A DNA stretch of 37,648 nt from Nostoc sp. LEGE 06077. GTDB taxonomy: Bacteria; Cyanobacteriota; Cyanobacteriia; Cyanobacteriales; Nostocaceae. The notes beneath the pieces are model-generated. The model was given only the letters and a program-made list of their open reading frames with translations, ran no database searches and was not told where the DNA came from. A program made the translations under genes and the position numbers. The stretch is from NCBI RefSeq assembly GCF_015207705.1, contig NZ_JADEWI010000068.1, forward strand, positions 1 through 37,648, written 5' to 3'. Each line of letters begins with the position of its first letter. Positions within the stretch are counted from its first letter, which is position 1. Shown piece by piece: positions 1 through 7,151 of this stretch.

Positions 1-515
1 CCGGATGCACACCACACAGCCGTTTGAATTCTTCTGGTTTGAGGTTCTTTACCTTTTCGTAGCTCATAGATGTCAAGAAAGCTCTCAGCTACTTTTCCCA
101 CGCTCATGGGACTTTTGCAAGAGGTCTAGGGTGTATGTATTCAAAATCCTTACACTCCCCCTATGTTCCTACCATATACACACAAGTCAAAAACTTTCGT
201 GTTCAACCACATCCCGCCTAGAACTAAAGTTCCAGGCTCATAGCCAAAGTCCACAAAGCGTGGACTGGAAGACATTTTTGGTTGAGTCATCTTCAGATGA
301 CTTGCGCTATGAGACTCGGAATTCATTCCGAGGCGGGACAGATGCACTCAACGAAGATTTATTTGTGTGTACACGGTAGCCTATACCCTCACACCCTTAC
401 ATCCCTACACCCATTCTCAACAGACAAACTTTTTGCGTAAATCCTCATGGGTAAACTTCATCACATCGAGTATAAAGGGTGATTACGAATTACTTTTTTG
501 ATGTTGGGGTAATGT
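1..515. other. Intergenic region upstream of ftsX
   Basis: No convincing gene is seen here. The reading frames that cross it run through the palindromic element at 168-380 and have no family resemblance. After the element comes a C-rich stretch of short CCCTxCACC-like repeats (about 385-412), a kind of low-complexity spacer common between Nostocales genes. A stop codon at 510-512, in frame with ftsX, rules out a longer FtsX. The partner gene ftsE is not in the window. Confidence 0.6.
168..380 (-). repeat. Palindromic dispersed element, copy A (213 bp)
   Basis: The ends are imperfect inverted repeats: CTACCATATACACACAA on the left, and the reverse complement of GCTACCGTGTACACACAA on the right. 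Inside are four hairpins: 216-224 with 229-237, 248-254 with 260-266, 285-292 with 295-302, and 315-321 with 326-332. A longer-range pair CTCATAGC (237-244)/GCTATGAG (306-313) encloses the two middle hairpins. It is the reverse complement of copy B at 6939-7151 and matches copy C at 35005-35179. The strand given is the sense in which the first hairpin pairs fully if G-U pairs are allowed. A 65-codon frame (150-347, minus) runs through it but does not behave like a gene when the copies are compared. Confidence 0.8.
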
Positions 516-1418
516 GTGTTCAAATTTTTCACGAAACTTGACTATTTGCTTAAAGAAACCTTTTTGGGGTTATTGCGTGGCGGGTGGATGAATTGGGCTG
601 CTGTTAGCACTGTGGCGGTATTATTATTTTTGTTTGGCTTGAGTCTACAAACTTCTTGGCAAGTCGAAAAACTTCTAAATCAATTTGGTAGCCAATTGGA
701 GGTTTCCGTATATTTAGAACCGGGAATAGACGCTAAAAGCATCGAACATTTGGTAGTGAAAATACCAGAAGTTGTGGCGATGCAAACGGTTACTAAAGAA
801 GAAGCTTGGACAAAATTAGTCAAGGATTTGGGAATTGCGGATATTGACGGTGCGACTCAGCAGCTAGGGGAAAATCCTTTAGTGGATGAGATGAAGGTAA
901 AAGCGCGTAACTCTCAAGCTGTGCCAGTTTTGGCTACAAGTTTGGCGAAATTGCGGGGAGTTGATACGGTGCAGTATGTGGATGAAGCGGTTAAGCGCAT
1001 TGCTCAGTTGCATCGAGGGTTGAACTGGTTTACTTTGACAATTACTAGTATCCTGACTTTAACTGCGATCGCTGTTACTACTACCACCATTCGCCTCATT
1101 GTCTTGGCGCGAAGGCGGGAAATTGAAATTATGCAGCTAGTCGGCGCAACTTCCGCCTGGATTTACCTACCGTTTATTTTACAAGGAATTTCCTTTGGTT
1201 TAGTTGGTGGTGCGATCGCGTGGAGTTTCATTTCCGTAATTGAACAATTTTTGGGCAAATTACTCGCTAATCAACCAGAGTTTATCAAATTCCTGGCCAA
1301 TGGTTTGCAACTTGCGCCCACACAAATCTTATTATTACCTTTGATTCTCTTAAGTTTCGGCGCAACGGTAGGATTAATAGGAAGCTTATTTGCTGTACAT
1401 CGATTTGCTAAGGCTTAG
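516..1418 (+). CDS. ftsX: Cell division ABC transporter permease FtsX
   Basis: FtsX is the membrane partner of the ATPase FtsE. The pair acts at the inner membrane and controls peptidoglycan hydrolases at the division site. The 300-residue protein has the FtsX layout: a cytoplasmic N-terminus, TM1 at about 27-46, an external domain at about 48-165, and three C-terminal TM segments (about 171-195, 217-240, 270-292). The family sequence RRREIEIMQLVGA (199-211) lies between TM2 and TM3. The GTG start follows an in-frame stop (510-512) by one codon, so no upstream start exists; a GGGG at 506-509 may serve as a weak ribosome site. ftsE is not visible nearby, so the two genes are probably unlinked here or ftsE lies beyond the left edge. 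Confidence 0.93.
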   Translation: MFKFFTKLDYLLKETFLGLLRGGWMNWAAVSTVAVLLFLFGLSLQTSWQVEKLLNQFGSQLEVSVYLEPGIDAKSIEHLVVKIPEVVAMQTVTKEEAWTKLVKDLGIADIDGATQQLGENPLVDEMKVKARNSQAVPVLATSLAKLRGVDTVQYVDEAVKRIAQLHRGLNWFTLTITSILTLTAIAVTTTTIRLIVLARRREIEIMQLVGATSAWIYLPFILQGISFGLVGGAIAWSFISVIEQFLGKLLANQPEFIKFLANGLQLAPTQILLLPLILLSFGATVGLIGSLFAVHRFAKA

Positions 1419-1456
1419 TCGTATGTTAATGGTTATCGATTATTTTGAGTCAGTGA

Positions 1457-1484
1457 CCATTGACTATTGACCATTGACTATTGA
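1457..1484. repeat. Tandem 14-bp repeat (2 x CCATTGACTATTGA)
   Basis: Two exact head-to-tail copies of CCATTGACTATTGA, followed by a degenerate TTATTGACTA. This is the heptamer-type short tandem repeat typical of Nostocales intergenic DNA. It fills most of the 82-bp gap between ftsX and the next gene. Confidence 0.8.
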
Positions 1485-1500
1485 TTATTGACTAAATAAC

Positions 1501-2310
1501 ATGACAACTCAATGGGAATGTTTATTAAAAAATCTCGGTGAATGGCAAGGTTCATTCACGCGATTTTCACCCCAAGGTACACTTTTAGAAGATATTAAAA
1601 GTGTTGTTTCTTTTGAGGGATTAAACGAAAATAAAACTATGCGTCAAGTTGTCCGCCGAGAAGGACAAGAAGATTTAGTTTTAGAATATAGTTCTTTAGC
1701 TAAGAGTATACTTTTCTTTGAAAATGGCGCTTTTTCCCAAGGTTCTATTCAATTAGCACCATTTACAGAATTTGGTGCAGAACTCGGTTTAATTTACGAA
1801 AATCGCCGCATTCGGTTAGTGCAGTTATTTGATAAAAACGGTCAATTAGATAAAATAACTTTAATTCGAGAACATTTAGCCGGAACCGCACCAGTAGAAA
1901 ATCCTCCCTTATCGGTAAATGATTTATTGGGAGAATGGCACGGTGAAGCAATTACAATATATCCTGACTGGCGATCGCCTGATACTTTCTCTTCAACTTT
2001 AAAATTACATCTAGATGACACTGGACGATTAGTGCAGAGTTTGACTTTTGGACAAAGAACCATCACTTCAACAGCAACTATCAAAGGTTCTCTCATTCAC
2101 TTTGACCAAAATCCCCAAAATCAGGTGCAAGTTTTACTATTACCTAACGGTGCTTCCGCAACTTCACCCTTGCAAGTAAAGTTACGTCAGCCCTTATTTT
2201 TAGAAGTTTGTTGGTTAATTCAGCCTAACTTACGCCAGCGTATGATTCGCACCTATAACGATAAAGGTGAATGGGTAAGCCTAACTTTAGTGACTGAACA
2301 AAAGGTGTAA
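1501..2310 (+). CDS. DUF3598 family protein (lipocalin/calycin-like)
   Basis: This 269-residue soluble protein resembles the cyanobacterial DUF3598 family, whose function is unknown to me and which is thought to have a lipocalin-like beta barrel. It reads as two repeats of that fold. The first opens with WECLLKNLGEWQGSFTRFSP (5-24) and the second with LLGEWHGEAITIYPDW (about 142-157), each with the GEWxG start typical of calycin-like sheets. No signal peptide or membrane segment is seen. The ATG at 1501 is the first in frame after the tandem repeat. It follows ftsX in the same direction with an 82-bp gap, so co-transcription is possible but there is no sign of a functional link. Confidence 0.75.
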   Translation: MTTQWECLLKNLGEWQGSFTRFSPQGTLLEDIKSVVSFEGLNENKTMRQVVRREGQEDLVLEYSSLAKSILFFENGAFSQGSIQLAPFTEFGAELGLIYENRRIRLVQLFDKNGQLDKITLIREHLAGTAPVENPPLSVNDLLGEWHGEAITIYPDWRSPDTFSSTLKLHLDDTGRLVQSLTFGQRTITSTATIKGSLIHFDQNPQNQVQVLLLPNGASATSPLQVKLRQPLFLEVCWLIQPNLRQRMIRTYNDKGEWVSLTLVTEQKV

Positions 2311-2335
2311 AAGTGGTTGTAAAAGTAAGTCCTGA

Positions 2336-2605
2336 TTAATAATTCCATTGATTAAGAATCATAAATTGATTCTCCAGACAATAGCTTGCGGCTTCTAGAT
2401 TGGCAATTGCCTTGACAATTGTTTGATAGGTCATATTCTTAGATACTACAAAATCTTGATAAACCGCCAAAATGCCTGGATTAGATGGATTTGCTTGATG
2501 TAACCCTTGAAAATCATTACAGTTACGGGTAAGCAGCACACGTCCATCTTGTCTCGCATAATCTAAAACAACTACATTGGATAGAATATCAGCCTCTATA
2601 TCCAA
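2336..2605 (-). pseudogene. 5'-truncated PIN-like (DUF5615-type) protein remnant
   Basis: The 89-residue frame matches the C-terminal two thirds of DUF5615/PIN-like nuclease toxins: DYARQDGRVLLTRNCNDF followed by GILAVYQD. The usual N-terminus, with a LDED-type acidic strand and about 35-45 residues, is missing. There is no ATG; the only plausible start is TTG at 2605. Upstream in the same frame is the TAG stop (2614-2612) of the DUF5063 gene, so the two frames are continuous except for that stop. I read this as a remnant left when the 5' part was deleted, probably inactive because the first catalytic Asp is absent. Translation from the TTG by coupling to the upstream gene cannot be excluded. 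Confidence 0.6.
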
Positions 2606-2611
2606 GTATGA

Positions 2612-3109
2612 CTACAAAAAATAATTATGAATTGCCCTTTGTGTTCCAACTAAATGAGCGCCCCAATGAATTTCAAAATGAAACTTCCATTCCCATACTG
2701 TTTCCATAAAATAACTCTGCTCGTAAAGTATAAGACCTCTTTTTAGGTCTTGATAAATGTCATTTAAATCATCGATGAAACTGTTGAGTACAGGTTGATT
2801 ATCTTCTATATTCAGTGGTTCAAATACATCCCAATAATTATCAATAGGTAATATCTGAAAACGCCTATAAATACTACTTATTTTGTAAGATGAGCGAATA
2901 TTGTCTACTTCTTTGCCACAATTAATATCAGGTAAATCAATTTCTAGTAAATCAATTATACCTAGATGAAGTTCAGCCAAAAGCTTTCGAGCCGTTATCA
3001 TGTCCTGCTCTGGATTGCTGCTAGAAGTTTCTGCCCAATCACAATACTTACGAACAGTCTCAGCAAATTTTTTAATTTTTGTTTTTGTATCTAAATTAGA
3101 CAGTTCCAT
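2612..3109 (-). CDS. DUF5063 family protein
   Basis: The protein looks like DUF5063, a small soluble family of unknown function. Supporting stretches are FAETVRKYCDWAE near the N-terminus, YWDVFEPL in the middle, then IDDLNDIYQDLKRGLILYE, and the C-terminal EWKFHFEIHWGAHLVGTQRA. The open frame extends up to 3238, but that part overlaps the neighbouring gene and is unlike the family. I therefore place the start at the ATG at 3109 (165 residues); the ATG at 3139 is an alternative. No good ribosome site precedes either. It lies between the 94-residue gene and the PIN-like remnant, all on the minus strand and closely spaced. Confidence 0.65.
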   Translation of the reverse strand: MELSNLDTKTKIKKFAETVRKYCDWAETSSSNPEQDMITARKLLAELHLGIIDLLEIDLPDINCGKEVDNIRSSYKISSIYRRFQILPIDNYWDVFEPLNIEDNQPVLNSFIDDLNDIYQDLKRGLILYEQSYFMETVWEWKFHFEIHWGAHLVGTQRAIHNYFL

Positions 3110-3177
3110 GTGGAAATTTTTGCCTATTACAAAATACATTTTATTTTTATTCAAAAGAAGAGATAAACTATGAATAT

Positions 3178-3462
3178 CTATTTGTTTCTCTTGAATGTTT
3201 GCCAAACTTCTCCTAACTTTGACCTTACTGCTATCCAACCTAATGGTAGATTAGCCAGTTGAGTCACAGAAGGGTCAAGTTCAACAATTCTTCTGAGCGA
3301 CATAACTTTAGCATCAGAGTCTCTAACTGTCTCATTTGTATGGAATTGCCAAGCACCATCCTCTTCATCATGACTGACATATAAGATTGGTTTGCCTTCT
3401 ATGACTTGAAGAGTCGTAATCACAGCTACATTTGGTGGATCATCAAATAGCCAGTCACTCAT
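3178..3462 (-). CDS. Small conserved protein, possibly immunity-type (94 aa)
   Basis: I cannot name the family with certainty. The protein is acidic and soluble, with ILYVSHDEEDGAWQFH (27-42) and LANLPLGWIAVRS in the C-terminal third. Small proteins with a strand-turn-strand DEEDGAWQF segment and a PLGW tail are common beside toxin or immunity genes, so an immunity-like role is a guess from neighbours: DUF5063, a PIN-like remnant and the 181-residue gene. The ATG start at 3462 gives a complete protein that begins MSDWLFDDPPNVAV. The 68-bp gap to the DUF5063 ATG is consistent with one transcript. Confidence 0.5.
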   Translation of the reverse strand: MSDWLFDDPPNVAVITTLQVIEGKPILYVSHDEEDGAWQFHTNETVRDSDAKVMSLRRIVELDPSVTQLANLPLGWIAVRSKLGEVWQTFKRNK

Positions 3463-3508
3463 AGCTTATATCTGTCTCATCAACAGTTGGTAAGTAGAAA
3501 TCTAGTAA

Positions 3509-3658
3509 TATAGCAATCCTAAATCATTTGTGAAATTCTCTTTCTTCTCTTTTCTCTCTTTCTTTGTGTCCTTTGCGTCCTTTGCGGTACCCTTCGGGAA
3601 GCCGCTTCGCGTCTACGTTAAAAAGAATATTTTTTACAAATCCGATAGGATTGCTATA
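3509..3658. mobile_element. MITE-like element, first copy (150 bp)
   Basis: The terminal inverted repeats are about 23 bp. The left end is TATAGCAATCCTAA then ATCATTTGT. The reverse complement of the right end is TATAGCAATCCTATCGGATTTGT. The interior has pyrimidine-rich CTTTCTTCTCTTTTCTCTC, the TTTGCGTCCTTTGCGG phrase and a CTTCGGGAAGCCGCTTCGCG palindrome, all seen widely in Nostocales intergenic repeats. There is no transposase frame, so it would be non-autonomous. Confidence 0.75.
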
Positions 3659-3705
3659 ACAATAACTCAATTGACAGGAATGCTTGGTAAGTAGAAATCT
3701 AGTAA

Positions 3706-3855
3706 TATAGCAATCCTAAATCATTTGTGAAATTCTCTTTCTTCTCTTTTCTCTCTTTCTTTGTGTCCTTTGCGTCCTTTGCGGTACCCTTCGGGAAGCC
3801 GCTTCGCGTCTACGTTAAAAAGAATATTTTTTACAAATCCGATAGGATTGCTATA
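3706..3855. mobile_element. MITE-like element, second copy (150 bp)
   Basis: This is the identical second copy of the element at 3509-3658, offset by exactly 197 bp, with the same TATAGCAATCC terminal repeats. Confidence 0.75.
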
Positions 3856-3913
3856 ACAATAACTCAATTGACAGGAATGCTCCACCTTAAATCAATCTTG
3901 TAAATGAATACTA

Positions 3914-4459
3914 TCAATCAAAAGAATAACCAGCAAAGAAAATCTCACGCGGCTGGTTGTCTGCATAAACAATAATGTATCTTGCTGAACCTCTATCAAT
4001 ACTGTCCCAAAATTGATTTCTGCCATTAGGATTAGTATTACCAAGAAGTACGGACTGAATCATGTCATGAGTGGGTTTCTCAGTACCGAATAAAGTCATG
4101 AGTTCTGCTGGAGGTAGTAGAAAAGCAGTGTTAAAAACTTCGCCAAGTATTTGATAAAATTCTTCTCCTCCTCCTAACGCCTCTTCAAACTCATCTCTTG
4201 AAAGTGGACATGGCCTATCATCAACTCGTAGAATATCAAGAATTGAACGTGTTCCATCTACATCAGAGGCTTCTAGTGCTGCTTCAATGGATATATGCTG
4301 CGCTCCAGGAGCAGGAGAATTTTCTGTAATCGGAAAATCAAGCAATGGTATTGCAGGATTATATCGACCCGCTTGAAATTCTCTTTGGCGGAGTGTTTGT
4401 AATGCTGCATTCAGATCAGGTTGATAATCTGTGTAGTACCAGTAAACTTCTGCACCCAT
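3914..4459 (-). CDS. Conserved hypothetical protein, MGAEVYWY family (181 aa)
   Basis: The product is a soluble 181-residue protein with no signal peptide. It starts MGAEVYWYYTDYQPDLNAAL and continues LRQREFQAGRYNP, then HISIEAALEASDVDGTRSIL, and ends with IIVYADNQPREIFFAGYSFD. I remember this arrangement as a conserved family found across unrelated bacteria, but I know of no tested function. Its place beside the DUF5063 and PIN-like genes hints at a toxin/immunity neighbourhood; that is inference only. The ATG at 4459 gives the family-like N-terminus. It is separated from the 94-residue gene by the duplicated MITE, which has probably split an older gene group. Confidence 0.6.
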   Translation of the reverse strand: MGAEVYWYYTDYQPDLNAALQTLRQREFQAGRYNPAIPLLDFPITENSPAPGAQHISIEAALEASDVDGTRSILDILRVDDRPCPLSRDEFEEALGGGEEFYQILGEVFNTAFLLPPAELMTLFGTEKPTHDMIQSVLLGNTNPNGRNQFWDSIDRGSARYIIVYADNQPREIFFAGYSFD

Positions 4460-4509
4460 AGAAATTGGTCACTAAATTTCAAGAATGAGCCACATCATGC
4501 CCTACATTC

Positions 4510-5085
4510 TTACACCAAAGAACAGCGACGCTGCAATGCTTTTTGGAGTAAAGTTTGATATTCTTCATCGTCAATACCGTAAGCGCCAAAGCGTTCTAAA
4601 TGTGGGTTCATCATTTGAGCATCAAACAGGACAAATTGTTTTTGACGCAATCTTTCTACTAACTTAACCATCGCTACTTTTGAGCCTTCGGGAATGCGGT
4701 AAAACATTGATTCGCCAATAAAAGCACCGCCAATCACAATTCCTAAAATACCGCCTGCGAGTTCATCACCTTGCCAAGTTTCAAAACTGTGAGCAAAACC
4801 GGTTTCATGTAGTAAAAAGTAAATTTCTTTTAATTCATCTGATATCCAAGTTGTTTCTCGGTTCGCACATCCATCCACAACAGCCGGAAAATCGCGGTTA
4901 ATCGCTACTGTAAACCGTTCTTGATTCAAAACACGCTGCAAAGACTTAGGATAGCGGAATCGCTGATCTAAAGGAATCAAAGTACGATCGCGGCTACCAT
5001 ACCAACCCAAGCCATGATCGTCATCAGCCATGAGAAAATAACCTTGAGCATAGCCTTGAATAACAGCAGCGATATCATATTGCAT
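4510..5085 (-). CDS. aat: Leucyl/phenylalanyl-tRNA-protein transferase
   Basis: Aat transfers Leu or Phe from aminoacyl-tRNA to the N-terminus of proteins with basic N-terminal residues, marking them for ClpAP-type degradation (N-degron pathway) in the cytoplasm. The 191-residue protein shows the family's core: [15 protein letters not shown] (98-112), [16 protein letters not shown] (115-130), then [12 protein letters not shown], and [18 protein letters not shown] (151-168). It is somewhat shorter than the E. coli enzyme, which I recall at about 234 residues, with less sequence N-terminal to the catalytic domain. The ATG at 5085 is the natural start. It is divergent from the next gene, with a 104-bp shared upstream region. 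Substrate choice (Leu/Phe) is by family and not tested. Confidence 0.9.
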   Translation of the reverse strand: MQYDIAAVIQGYAQGYFLMADDDHGLGWYGSRDRTLIPLDQRFRYPKSLQRVLNQERFTVAINRDFPAVVDGCANRETTWISDELKEIYFLLHETGFAHSFETWQGDELAGGILGIVIGGAFIGESMFYRIPEGSKVAMVKLVERLRQKQFVLFDAQMMNPHLERFGAYGIDDEEYQTLLQKALQRRCSLV

Positions 5086-5189
5086 AGATCAAACTAAAAA
5101 TAAAAAATATCAGAGGAACGCAATTTGATGCGATCGCCATCCTCTGCGCTCCTCTGGGATATATTAAGCGTCCCTCTGCGTTTACCAAA

Positions 5190-5519
5190 ATGACACAACC
5201 AATCCCATCCATCACCCTACCACCAGCTAACAACCCTCTCCTTGAAGGTGAGTGGTTACAAGAGCGTTTGTTGCGGTGGTTAGATACAGAATTTATCCCC
5301 GAAGCAATCAACCAAAAAATTGCCCAACGCGCCGCGCAAATCTTTGTGCGTCAACGTATGGAAGGAGAAAACGACTTAGGATCTCTGGTAATTGCCATTG
5401 TCACAGAGATGCAGGCGTTTGATTTTTCCAAAAGCTTTTATGGAGAGTTTGCGATCGCTAACGCTGTCAGCGATCTACTCTTAGAAAGTCTGGGTATAGA
5501 CCGTTGCTGTGGTCAATAA
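5190..5519 (+). CDS. Conserved cyanobacterial hypothetical protein (109 aa)
   Basis: I do not recognise a function. The 109-residue protein is soluble and largely helical by composition, with a short Pro-rich N-terminus (IPSITLPPANNPLLEGEW) followed by helices such as LQERLLRWLDTEFIPEAINQ and AAQIFVRQRMEGENDL, and a C-terminal FYGEFAIANAVSDLLLESLG. The codon use and a HIP1 site inside the frame (GCGATCGC at about 5451) match resident genes. The ATG at 5190 follows a CCTCTGCGTTTACC spacer. It is divergent from aat and convergent with rpsN, with a 60-bp gap containing GTCATTTGTC-type repeats. Confidence 0.65.
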   Translation: MTQPIPSITLPPANNPLLEGEWLQERLLRWLDTEFIPEAINQKIAQRAAQIFVRQRMEGENDLGSLVIAIVTEMQAFDFSKSFYGEFAIANAVSDLLLESLGIDRCCGQ

Positions 5520-5579
5520 TTTTGTCATTTGTCATTTGTCCTTAGCAAATAACCAATGACTTATGACAATGACTAATAA

Positions 5580-5882
5580 CTACCAGCTAGACTTAACCAC
5601 TCCAGGTAACAAACCTTCGTGCGCCCATTCCCGTAGAACGTTCCGAGACAGTCCAAAGTCACGGTAAACACCTCTGGGGCGACCAGTTACCCAGCAGCGA
5701 TTGCGGCGACGGGTTGGCGCACTGTTACGGGGTAGTTGTTGAATTTTGCGGTGAGCGTCTAGTTTATCTTCTAGAGATTCTGCCTGTTTGAACTCTTCCA
5801 ACAGAGTTTCACGCTTTTCGGCATACTTTGTAACTAACTTGGCGCGTTTTTTCTCGCGCTCAATCATACTTTTTTTCGCCAT
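5580..5882 (-). CDS. rpsN: 30S ribosomal protein S14
   Basis: S14 is a primary component of the 30S head and helps assemble the decoding-side RNA. The 100-residue length and sequence fit the cyanobacterial/plastid form: [17 protein letters not shown] at the start, the RNA-binding centre [20 protein letters not shown], and a C-terminus with [15 protein letters not shown] and ending [10 protein letters not shown]. It is the zinc-free (C-minus) type, because the CxxC pairs of the short zinc form are absent. It stands alone, as in other cyanobacteria, and not in the large ribosomal operon. It lies 72 bp downstream of nth on the same strand. Confidence 0.97.
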   Translation of the reverse strand: MAKKSMIEREKKRAKLVTKYAEKRETLLEEFKQAESLEDKLDAHRKIQQLPRNSAPTRRRNRCWVTGRPRGVYRDFGLSRNVLREWAHEGLLPGVVKSSW

Positions 5883-5954
5883 ACATTCTAAATAAAGACA
5901 GCATTTTCCATTCTACAGTGTCCGAATCAATTCTAGGGATACTCTTGATATTGC

Positions 5955-6623
5955 CTAGCCTATCGTGATCACTTTGTCAGATGTAGGACATAAATCAGCC
6001 AACTGACAAGCGGCACAAGCGGGAGAACGGGCTTTACAAATAGCACGACCATGATAAATTAGCCGAATTGACCAATTTTCCCAGTCTGCTTGGGGTAATA
6101 ACTTCATTAAATCTTGTTCAATTTTAATGGGTTCAGCATATTTAGTTAAACCCAAGCGCTGACTCAAACGCTTAACGTGAGTATCTACAGTTACTCCAGC
6201 ATTGATACCATAAGCATGGGCTAAAACTACATTTGCCGTTTTCCGTGCTACACCAGGTAATTTTAATAATTGCTCCATTTGGTTAGGCACAATCGAATCA
6301 AACTCAGTCACAATCATCCGACAGGCGGCTTGAATATTTTTAGCTTTATTGCGATAAAAGCCTGTAGAACGCACCAAGTTTTCTAACTCTTCTAAATCAG
6401 CGTTGGCTAAACTGGCTGCATCGGGAAAACGACCAAATAAATCTGGTGTAACTTTATTGACTCGCTCATCTGTACATTGAGCCGAAAGAATCGTTGCAAC
6501 GAGTAGTTGTACAGTTGTTGAGTAATTTAATGAACAAGTTGCATCTGGATAAAGATGCTTGAGGCGGTGGAGAATTTCTAACGCCCGTTGTTTTTTTGAG
6601 GGAGATTTGCGGGTAGTTGTCAT
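5955..6623 (-). CDS. nth: Endonuclease III (DNA glycosylase/AP lyase)
   Basis: Nth removes oxidised pyrimidines from DNA and cuts the abasic site by beta-elimination (base excision repair). The 222 residues hold all the needed parts: the helix-hairpin-helix LKLPGVARKTANVVL (120-134) with the catalytic lysine K128, the catalytic aspartate D147 in VDTHV, and the 4Fe-4S ligands C196, C203, C206 and C212 spaced C-X6-C-X2-C-X5-C. The ATG at 6623 gives a short basic N-terminal tail before the helical domain. It is followed by rpsN on the same strand; rseP lies upstream beyond a 610-bp repeat-rich gap. Confidence 0.96.
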   Translation of the reverse strand: MTTTRKSPSKKQRALEILHRLKHLYPDATCSLNYSTTVQLLVATILSAQCTDERVNKVTPDLFGRFPDAASLANADLEELENLVRSTGFYRNKAKNIQAACRMIVTEFDSIVPNQMEQLLKLPGVARKTANVVLAHAYGINAGVTVDTHVKRLSQRLGLTKYAEPIKIEQDLMKLLPQADWENWSIRLIYHGRAICKARSPACAACQLADLCPTSDKVITIG

Positions 6624-6819
6624 AAAAAAGGCAAAAATAAAAAGGCAAAAGTAAAAAAAGCATTGCTGAATATGAGGATGAAAATTAAAAATTCAATCTC
6701 TCAAACTCTTATTCTCCGCGCCTCTGCGTCTCTGCGTGAGATCAAAATCATCCAACTAATCAGCAACGCCTAAAAAAATAATTGCCTATTTACTCAGAAA
6801 TTAGTAAGTAAAAAATAAA

Positions 6820-6875
6820 TTAGCCTGCACAAGCAGGCTTTGTGGGGGTAGCGTCAGACTTGAGTCTGAAAGGAT
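6820..6875. repeat. Double-hairpin dispersed repeat
   Basis: AGCCTGC-ACAA-GCAGGCT (6822-6839) forms a 7-bp hairpin, followed by GTGGGGGTAGCGT and a second palindrome CAGACTTGAGTCTG. The AGCCTGC...GCAGGCT plus CAGACT...AGTCTG layout is one I recognise from many Nostocales intergenic regions. It could also work as a transcription terminator for rseP, but the T-run after it is poor. Confidence 0.55.
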
Positions 6876-6938
6876 GTCTAAAAACTTTTTGATGTTGATT
6901 TGAGACTTGTAGATCCCCTTAAATCCCACTTTTTAAAG

Positions 6939-7151
6939 GCTACGGCGTACACACAGATAAATGTTCGTTGAGTGCATGTGTCCCGCCTCGGAATGAATTC
7001 CGATTCTCATAGCGCAAGTCATCTCAATATGACTGAACGAGAAATATATTGCAGTCCACGCTTTGTGGACTTTAGCTATGAGCCTGGAACTTCAGTTCTA
7101 GGCGGGATGTGGTTGAACAAGAAAGTTTTTGACTTGTGTGTACAGGGTAGC
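6939..7151 (+). repeat. Palindromic dispersed element, copy B (213 bp)
   Basis: Copy B is the reverse-complement orientation of copy A and has exactly the same length. The ends are GCTACGGCGTACACAC and GTGTGTACAGGGTAGC. It keeps the hairpins CTCGGAA/TTCCGAx, AGTCAT/ATGACT, AGTCCAC/GTGGACT and GCCTGGAAC/GTTCTAGGC, and the long-range CTCATAGC/GCTATGAG pair. Outside the ends, an AGATCCCCTTAAATCCC...TTTTTAAAG arm on the left partly matches the reverse complement of CTTTTTAAGGGGGCTAGG on the right, so the full inverted unit may span about 6911-7177. Confidence 0.8.

Larger units (their letters stand above)
3487..3881. repeat. Exact tandem duplication, 2 x 197 bp
   Basis: The sequence from TTGGTAAGTAGAAATC at 3487 recurs at 3684 with a 197-bp period, and I found no mismatch across the whole unit, ending with AATGCT at 3684 and 3881. 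Because about 22 bp before and 25 bp after the inner element are also copied, this is duplication of a segment and not two separate insertions. Confidence 0.9.
3463..3913. other. Intergenic region filled by duplicated MITE
   Basis: There is no gene here. Most of the stretch is a 197-bp unit present twice in tandem (about 3487-3881), each unit holding a 150-bp inverted-repeat element. The promoter of the 94-residue gene presumably lies in or before this repeat. Confidence 0.7.

Noticed and set aside
5-379. A 124-codon frame at the left edge
   Set aside because: It runs through the palindromic element on the strand opposite to the structured one, is rich in Ser and Cys with no family likeness, and does not persist in the other copies.
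3110-3238. Longer N-terminus for the DUF5063 protein
   Set aside because: These codons overlap the 94-residue gene and give a Lys/Asn/Leu-rich stretch unlike the family; the ATG at 3109 precedes the conserved part.
3487-3881. CRISPR array from the repeated units near 3.5-3.9 kb
   Set aside because: There are only two units, each 197 bp and identical throughout with no variable spacer, so it is a tandem duplication.
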